Assembly: GCA_031259935.1 (NCBI GenBank)
Contig: JAIRKV010000220.1
Location: 1-9,126, forward strand
Reading direction: 5' to 3'
Length of the DNA stretch: 9,126 nt
Source: Prevotellaceae bacterium
Lineage (GTDB): Bacteria; Bacteroidota; Bacteroidia; Bacteroidales; UBA932
Numbering within the stretch: position 1 is the stretch's first letter; every line of letters starts with the position of its first letter. Shown piece by piece: positions 7,601 through 9,126 of this stretch. The notes beneath the pieces were generated by a model, which saw nothing but the letters and a program-made list of their open reading frames with translations, was not told where the DNA came from and searched no databases. A program made the translations under genes and the position numbers.

Positions 7601-7659
7601 AGCAAAGGAAAGGCTGTTCCGAAAGCGCAGGTTTGCCGTATCTGTGTATCCGTCGATTT

Positions 7660-9090
7660 TTAATTGCCGCTTTTTTTGTCGGCATAAATTTGCAGTAATT
7701 TTTCGAGATTTACGGAGTCTAAGCGGCGTGCAAGTATTTTTTTATTTTTATCCAGCAAATAAATTTGAGGCGTAGTATTTGTGTTGAATGTATTATAAAT
7801 ATTTCCGGTACGATACGGATCCCACACGTTAATCCAGTCCAGATGGTTCTTTTCGATAAAATCCAGCCATTTCTGCCTGTCGGTTTGCACGTATACGGCA
7901 TAAACTTCAAGTCCGATCTCGTCTTTGTATTTGTCGTAAACGGTTTTTATCCGCGGAGTTTCTTCTTTGCAGTGTCCGCAATCGGTATCGTAAAAATACA
8001 GTACGATATAGTTTGCAGTAAGCCCGTGAACAGATTCGTAGCGTTTGCCATCGGACGTCGGCAGCAGCAAATCGGGAGATGTTTTGCCTATCAGAGTCGG
8101 TTTGTTGCGTTCTATGAAATCGGTCAGTTCGGTTCTGAATTTTTCGGTTTCCCAGGTTGTTTCGGGTTTCAGATAATAGTTTTCGCCAATGTATATAACT
8201 ATTTCTTCGTGTCCCATAACTGTGGATGCATAATAAAAATTGAAAATGTGCGAAAGTATGTATCTGTAAGTTCTCGAACCGTGCGGTATGCGTGTCATTA
8301 TTTTGTCGATACACGGAATTATTGAGTCGGGTTCTTTGAAAATCAAAACGTTTTTGAGATAGTAATCAAGAATTTCGGATTCAAAAAATGGCGTTCTCAG
8401 TATTCTTTCATCTTCAAAATTTATATTGTCCAAAAAATGTTCCTTGTTGAACAGATAATAGTTCATCGCTATTTTTCGGTCTCTGTCGGGTTCGTCGGCG
8501 GGCAAATTGAAGTCGGGTTCAACAGGCGGTTTGAATGCATTGACAACCGTTGCCAGAAATTTGCCTTTATATTTATTTGCCAGACTGTCGGAAAAGGCAA
8601 TAAGCGGGCGGTTAAAATTCAGCAGTTGCGCCCGCAATGCTTTTTGTTCGTCGCTGTTTTCGGCGCTTGCTTTAATTTTTTCAATCAGCTGCTCGTATTT
8701 TTTCTGATGCTCGTTTCTATAGGCAATATAAGCCAGCATTGCCGTATTTTCGGGTGAATTAACAAATTCGACTTTCGAATAGTCGTCTTTGTCGGTTATT
8801 ATTCCAAAATTGTCGTCGCCATCGGCTGACACCAGAAAATCGAACAGGGCGGTTCCGCCTGCTGCTATAAAGTACATTCCGCCTTCAAGTGCGCGCGGCT
8901 TTGAAAACGTGCCTTTGCCGTTTTTGTCGAGTACTGCGGTATCAACCGAGTATTTTGTTGCTCCGCCGTGCACTGCCAGCAATATTGTTGAGTCGGCAAG
9001 TCCTTTTACCGTTACGTCTATTTTGTACGATTGTGCCGACATTAAATTTACGGCGCAAATCGACAGGATGGTTATAAATATTTTTTTCAT
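7660..9090 (-). CDS. Periplasmic TlpA/ResA-like thiol-disulfide protein with N-terminal DUF4369/DUF5106-type domains
   Basis: A 476-residue exported protein. Residues 1-19 form a signal peptide (hydrophobic core, likely cleavage at LMSA|QS); no lipobox. Residues about 21-110 are beta-rich and resemble the DUF4369-type domain found in front of many Bacteroidota thioredoxin-like proteins. Residues about 115-320 are helical, including a charged segment at 126-160, and fit the DUF5106-type middle domain. Residues about 334-470 are a TlpA/AhpC-TSA-like thioredoxin fold with the redox-active motif Cys371-Gly-His-Cys374 (DTDCGHCKEE) and the conserved cis-proline Pro441 (NTTPQIYLLD). It probably reduces or rearranges disulfides in the cell envelope; the partner is unknown. 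It converges with the TPR-like gene (59-bp gap) and has no clear functional tie to the operon. Only 36 bp of A/T-rich upstream sequence are visible, so its promoter cannot be judged. Confidence 0.92.
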   Translation of the reverse strand: MKKIFITILSICAVNLMSAQSYKIDVTVKGLADSTILLAVHGGATKYSVDTAVLDKNGKGTFSKPRALEGGMYFIAAGGTALFDFLVSADGDDNFGIITDKDDYSKVEFVNSPENTAMLAYIAYRNEHQKKYEQLIEKIKASAENSDEQKALRAQLLNFNRPLIAFSDSLANKYKGKFLATVVNAFKPPVEPDFNLPADEPDRDRKIAMNYYLFNKEHFLDNINFEDERILRTPFFESEILDYYLKNVLIFKEPDSIIPCIDKIMTRIPHGSRTYRYILSHIFNFYYASTVMGHEEIVIYIGENYYLKPETTWETEKFRTELTDFIERNKPTLIGKTSPDLLLPTSDGKRYESVHGLTANYIVLYFYDTDCGHCKEETPRIKTVYDKYKDEIGLEVYAVYVQTDRQKWLDFIEKNHLDWINVWDPYRTGNIYNTFNTNTTPQIYLLDKNKKILARRLDSVNLEKLLQIYADKKSGN

Positions 9091-9126
9091 TCTTTATATT
9101 TGTTTTTATTTTCTTTTATTTCGCCA

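Noticed and set aside
7601..7659. Possible bidirectional terminator between the convergent TPR-like and thioredoxin-like genes
   Set aside because: A T-run is present near 7671-7677, but I could not build a stable stem in front of it on either strand; the two TTGCCG copies are direct, not inverted, repeats.
7765..8325. Long open frame (186 codons) on the plus strand, opposite the thioredoxin-like gene
   Set aside because: It lies wholly antisense to a gene with clear domains and motifs, has no recognisable motif of its own, and its length is explained by the codon composition of the real gene.
1..9126. Insertion sequences, CRISPR arrays, tRNA genes, phage or defence genes
   Set aside because: No transposase or integrase motifs, no regularly spaced repeats, no tRNA-like fold and no defence-type domains were found on either strand.

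Overview
The window looks like a chromosomal segment of a low-GC Bacteroidota, most likely a Bacteroidales. Four things point there: a full-length SusC/SusD pair, Bacteroidota-type promoter elements (TTTG and TAnnTTTG) with A/T-rich leaders and no Shine-Dalgarno sequence, a TPR-like protein of a Bacteroidota-restricted type, and a thioredoxin-like lipoprotein/periplasmic protein with the N-terminal domains typical of that phylum. No RNA gene, insertion sequence, CRISPR array or integration site was seen.

Layout. Positions 1-5778 hold a four-gene leftward operon, read from right to left: susC-like TonB-dependent transporter (5778-2839), susD-like lipoprotein (2815-1295), ribokinase (1283-375) and an exported ADP-ribosylglycohydrolase-family protein that runs off the left edge (353-1). 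Gaps between these genes are only 23, 11 and 21 bp, so they very likely form one transcript. A 301-bp divergent regulatory region (5779-6079) carries a good promoter candidate for each side and two short palindromes. To its right, a rightward gene (6080-7600) encodes a 506-residue helical, TPR-like protein of unknown function. It converges on a leftward gene (9090-7660) for a periplasmic TlpA/ResA-like thioredoxin-fold protein.

How it may work. SusC/SusD would capture a ribose-containing ligand at the cell surface. The exported ADP-ribosylglycohydrolase-family enzyme would cleave an N- or O-glycosidic bond at ribose. Ribokinase would then phosphorylate ribose in the cytoplasm to ribose-5-phosphate. 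This resembles, as a compact variant, the ribose-scavenging (rus) loci described in Bacteroides thetaiotaomicron, which combine SusC/SusD with ribokinases and nucleoside-type hydrolases. The divergent TPR-like gene sits where a dedicated regulator would be expected, yet it has no recognisable DNA-binding domain. The link between this locus and ribose/ADP-ribose is an inference from gene content; the individual family calls for ribokinase, SusC, SusD and the thioredoxin-like protein are firm.
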